Of a DNA stretch of 64,000 nucleotides, positions 61,601 through 64,000 are shown piece after piece. Positions within the stretch are counted from its first letter, which is position 1. Every line of letters begins with the position of its first letter. The DNA is taken from positions 1-64,000 of the forward strand of contig JADQBT010000006.1 of NCBI GenBank assembly GCA_016278485.1. Reading direction: 5' to 3'. Under the pieces are notes generated by a model. It saw only the letters and a program-made list of their open reading frames with translations, did no database searches and was not told the DNA's origin. This DNA comes from Halanaerobiales bacterium. GTDB taxonomy: Bacteria > Bacillota > Halanaerobiia > Halanaerobiales > Halanaerobiaceae. The position numbers were made by a program, and so were the translations under genes.

Positions 61601-62539
61601 TTAGTATGGTGAATTTTCATCTAAAAACTCTTTGTAATTTGTACGATCAACAATAGTTGTTGGAATAATTGTTTCTTTTGGCACATCCTTACCATTTAGT
61701 AATTTAACCGCTACATCAACTGCATCTTTAACCATGGCAGGACTATAAAGAGCTGACTGAATCCAGATATCTTTATTTTTAGGCATCATTTCGAAATATT
61801 CCTGCATTCCGCCGCCACCTGTTACAACTTTAATATCTTCCCGACCTGCTTCTTCAATCGCTTTTAAAACACCTATTGAAGTTTCATCATCCATTGAATA
61901 AACTGCATCAATCTGGTCATGTCTGATTAGAATATCTGACATATCTTTCAATCCATCTCCACGGGTAAACTTAGTAGCATAGGTGTGTAATTCCATATCA
62001 GGCGCAATTTCGTTGATTGTTTCTACAAATCCCTCTTTACGTAGTTCAGAAACTGAACCTGCTGTTGGTACCTCAAGAATTATGACCGTACCTTCTTTGC
62101 CAATTTTATCTACTATATAGTGAGCACCCTGAACACCCATATCTCTATTATCACCGGCAACACGATAAACACCTTCAACATCAATTGCAATATCAAAGTT
62201 AACAACTTTTATGCCGTCTTCAATTGCTCTGTGAATTGGTACTTCCATTCCTGTCCACTGAGGAAAAGCAACAATTGCATCTGCACCCCAGGTTTTTAAA
62301 TCATCAAGTTGGGCTGTCATTTCGGAAGCATTGGTACTGGTCTGGATATTGTATTCAATCTGATCAGATAGTTCTTTACAACGTGCTTCAGCATGATAGG
62401 CCACAGCAGCAACCCAACCGTGAGTAACGGCAGGTGCCAGAATTCCTACCTTATACTTCTCCTGAGCAGCCACACCAGTCACAAATACAGCGGTTAAAAC
62501 CAAGGAAACTAGAACCAAAACAACTAAAACTTTTTTCAT
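61601..62539 (-). CDS. Sugar ABC binding protein (type I periplasmic-binding fold)
   Basis: A 312-residue secreted binding protein with signal peptide 1 to ~25 (VLVLVSLVLTAVFVTGVAAQ). It has KVGILAPAVTHGWVAAVAYH, WGADAIVAFPQWTGMEVPIHRAIEDGIKVVNFD, TVIILEVPTAGSVSELRKEGF and AVYSMDDETSIGVLKAIEEAG. The ligand is unknown; a monosaccharide or cyclitol is likely from the operon. RBS AAAGGAGG. Followed by a strong hairpin. Confidence 0.92.
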   Translation of the reverse strand: MKKVLVVLVLVSLVLTAVFVTGVAAQEKYKVGILAPAVTHGWVAAVAYHAEARCKELSDQIEYNIQTSTNASEMTAQLDDLKTWGADAIVAFPQWTGMEVPIHRAIEDGIKVVNFDIAIDVEGVYRVAGDNRDMGVQGAHYIVDKIGKEGTVIILEVPTAGSVSELRKEGFVETINEIAPDMELHTYATKFTRGDGLKDMSDILIRHDQIDAVYSMDDETSIGVLKAIEEAGREDIKVVTGGGGMQEYFEMMPKNKDIWIQSALYSPAMVKDAVDVAVKLLNGKDVPKETIIPTTIVDRTNYKEFLDENSPY

Positions 62540-62594
62540 AAGAAATTTCCTCCTTTAAAGTTATTTACTCTACACTTAAACTAACTACAAATTA

Positions 62595-62618
62595 AACAGT
62601 AGATTATTAACTACTGTT
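62595..62618 (-). promoter_or_regulatory. Small hairpin spanning the Gfo/Idh/MocA stop codon
   Basis: AACAGTAG and CTACTGTT pair perfectly around an eight-base loop, covering the stop codon and preceding the binding-protein gene by about 55 bases. There is no T-run. Its role is unclear; possibly it helps separate the binding-protein message. Confidence 0.35.
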
Positions 62619-63575
62619 AATTTCTTCTAAAATTTCAACTACTGTTAATACTTGTTCTCTGCTGACCCGCTCTGAAGGAACTCTATTTTTTACACAATCA
62701 ATAAAATGTGAGAGTTCATTATAGAACATAGCTGTCGGCGGCAAGTTAATACCTGTAGGAATTTTAGGTTCTGCTTCAGTAGCAAAATGCCTAGGCTCTC
62801 CTTCCGCCGGATAGAAGATTAAATCTTCTTGATTAACCATTAATCCTTCTTCAAAATATACCCGCCAGCGAGCGGTAAAGGGATAATTAGCATGATACCA
62901 GGCTGCTTCAGCTCCACAATTAAAAGTACCAAAGTCGTAGTTGAAGCGGTAATGTTCTTTAAAATTACTTTCTTTACGGCCGGAAGCACTGTAAGAAAAA
63001 CTTTTGGGTCTGCCAAAAAGACTAACAATTAAATCAAGATCATGAATATGGAGGTCAAAGGGAAGTAGCCCGCTCTTTTCTTTAGCAAAGAGCCATCCTC
63101 CTTGAATCCAGTTAGGGCAAGCAGTGAGTCTTTCAAAATATGCATCCAACACCCTACCGTACTTGCCACTTTTTACTGCCTTGTGCAGAATTTCTACTTC
63201 TTTTGTAAACTGTAGCACCTGGCCGACAAATAATAAACATTCTCTTTCTTCAGCCAAATTGAACATTTCTTCTGCATCATTTTTATGTAAGGCAGCTGGT
63301 TTTTCTACAATTACATCTTTATTTAAAGAAAGTGCCTGCAGAACGAGTTCTTTATGCAGAAAAGTTGGAGTGCAGATATCCACAATATCAATTTCTTCCT
63401 GCTGCACCATAGACTCAATGTCCGGATAGGCTTTTAAGTTCCATTGAGCAGCTTTTTTCTGATCATTCTCAGATTTACCAACAATTGCTCTAACCTCAGC
63501 TCCTTCAATATGGAGATAATTATTATAGTGAACAGTTCCCATTCCCCCAACACCAACAAGTCCAATTTTTATCAT
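62607..63575 (-). CDS. Gfo/Idh/MocA-family oxidoreductase (second)
   Basis: A 322-residue NAD(P)-dependent dehydrogenase with KIGLVGVGGMGTVHYNNYL, DIVDICTPTFLHKELVLQAL, the EKPAALH lysine and LPFDLHIHDLDLIVSLFG near the active site. It is distinct from the copy at 57727-58872. Two such enzymes with two isomerase/epimerase-type genes suggest an oxidation-epimerisation route for an unusual sugar or cyclitol. RBS GGGGGGAGAGG. Confidence 0.93.
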   Translation of the reverse strand: MIKIGLVGVGGMGTVHYNNYLHIEGAEVRAIVGKSENDQKKAAQWNLKAYPDIESMVQQEEIDIVDICTPTFLHKELVLQALSLNKDVIVEKPAALHKNDAEEMFNLAEERECLLFVGQVLQFTKEVEILHKAVKSGKYGRVLDAYFERLTACPNWIQGGWLFAKEKSGLLPFDLHIHDLDLIVSLFGRPKSFSYSASGRKESNFKEHYRFNYDFGTFNCGAEAAWYHANYPFTARWRVYFEEGLMVNQEDLIFYPAEGEPRHFATEAEPKIPTGINLPPTAMFYNELSHFIDCVKNRVPSERVSREQVLTVVEILEEINSS

Positions 63576-63603
63576 CCTCTCCCCCCTTATTTAATCTCAT
63601 TTT

Positions 63604-64000
63604 TCATACATTTACTCCAATAGATTTAAGATAGTTGTAAGAATCGATTACTGCCTGATTAATTTCTGCCAGGTTTTCAGGTCCTTCTTCCGTAAATTCT
63701 ATTTCAATACTTAAGGGTGCACTGTTCTCATTCTGCTCTAAGATTTTTAGCAACATTGTAAAGTCTATATCACCTTTACCCAGGGCAGGAAAATTCCACT
63801 CATTCTGCTTACCTGCTTTATCCTTAATATGGAGGTGACCAATCTTTCCTACTGCTTCTTTAAAATCTACTTCTAAATCCACATTTCCATAAAAAATAGC
63901 ATTGGCTGTATCATAATTAATGACGACTCTTTTTGAATCGACCAATTCTACAATACTTTTTAAGTCTATGCCAGTTGCATGTTTGCCATGATTTTCTAAA
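63604..64000 (-). CDS. Sugar phosphate isomerase/epimerase, cut by the right edge
   Basis: The C-terminal part of an AP endonuclease 2-fold isomerase. The frame stays open to the edge, the outermost codons reading LENHGKHATGIDLKSIVELV, so the ATG at 63945 is internal and not the start. Motifs are VVINYDTANAIF (metal Asp), IGHLHIKDKAG (His), FPALGKGDIDF and LSIEIEFTEEG (Glu). It ends 29 bases before the Gfo/Idh/MocA gene and is the most upstream visible gene of the operon. Confidence 0.88.
   Translation of the reverse strand, partial: LENHGKHATGIDLKSIVELVDSKRVVINYDTANAIFYGNVDLEVDFKEAVGKIGHLHIKDKAGKQNEWNFPALGKGDIDFTMLLKILEQNENSAPLSIEIEFTEEGPENLAEINQAVIDSYNYLKSIGVNV

Overview
The window is low-GC DNA in which every gene I can support lies on the minus strand, so transcription runs from high to low coordinates. 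The gene set looks like an anaerobic, sugar- and peptide-fermenting Firmicute. It has a tungsten-type aldehyde:ferredoxin oxidoreductase, an NhaC antiporter, many sugar and peptide ABC importers, xylose isomerase, ROK regulators and a sigma-54 activator. Halanaerobiales is my best guess, from general impression only; no rRNA or other marker is present. I saw no tRNA, rRNA, CRISPR array or prophage.

Region 1 (1-8.8 kb) is accessory DNA. Single genes are each followed by a 135-170 bp imperfect-palindromic element (A 101-268, B 3172-3308, C 7637-7804, and a weaker inverted D 8629-8735). The genes are a 265-residue membrane-anchored unknown, a ~1,409-residue nuclease-STAND ATPase that looks like an anti-phage protein, a GIY-YIG nuclease, and the first codons of a probable acetyltransferase at the left edge. 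Paired positions in A and C covary. A ~2.1 kb group II intron sits exactly at the outer core of element B. The layout resembles an integron-type cassette array, but no integrase is visible.

Region 2 (8.9-16.2 kb) holds three tandem M42 aminopeptidases, then an operon of a TIGR04076-like/ferredoxin fusion, aldehyde:ferredoxin oxidoreductase and NhaC antiporter. That operon appears to start with an attenuator-like leader. Region 3 (16.5-36.1 kb) is one long run of genes for peptide uptake and breakdown: two sets of Dpp-type permeases and binding proteins sharing one ATPase pair, two M19-like dipeptidases, a creatinase-like M24 protein, a D-aminoacylase-like amidohydrolase, an Asp/Glu/hydantoin-type racemase, a nitroreductase and another amidohydrolase. 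A -24/-12 promoter lies at its head, next to a sigma-54 activator gene. One binding protein is circularly permuted. The enzymes suggest D-amino-acid-containing or otherwise modified peptides as substrate.

Region 4 (36.2-45.9 kb) is a xylose operon: ROK repressor, xylulokinase, xylose isomerase, ribose/xylose-type ABC importer, a polyol dehydrogenase and an SDR. A matching 20-bp operator-like site precedes both xylB and the repressor gene. Region 5 (46.0-56.5 kb) has remnants of an FGGY kinase and a nucleotidyltransferase, then an operon of ROK regulator, phosphodiester glycosidase, ABC binding protein with two permeases (no ATPase), phosphohexomutase, and an unusual nucleotidyltransferase-GH32 fusion. 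Region 6 (56.7-64.0 kb) is another sugar or polyol locus: ribose-type ABC importer, two Gfo/Idh/MocA oxidoreductases and two sugar isomerase/epimerases, the last running off the right edge. All five solute-binding-protein genes are followed by a strong hairpin before the next gene.
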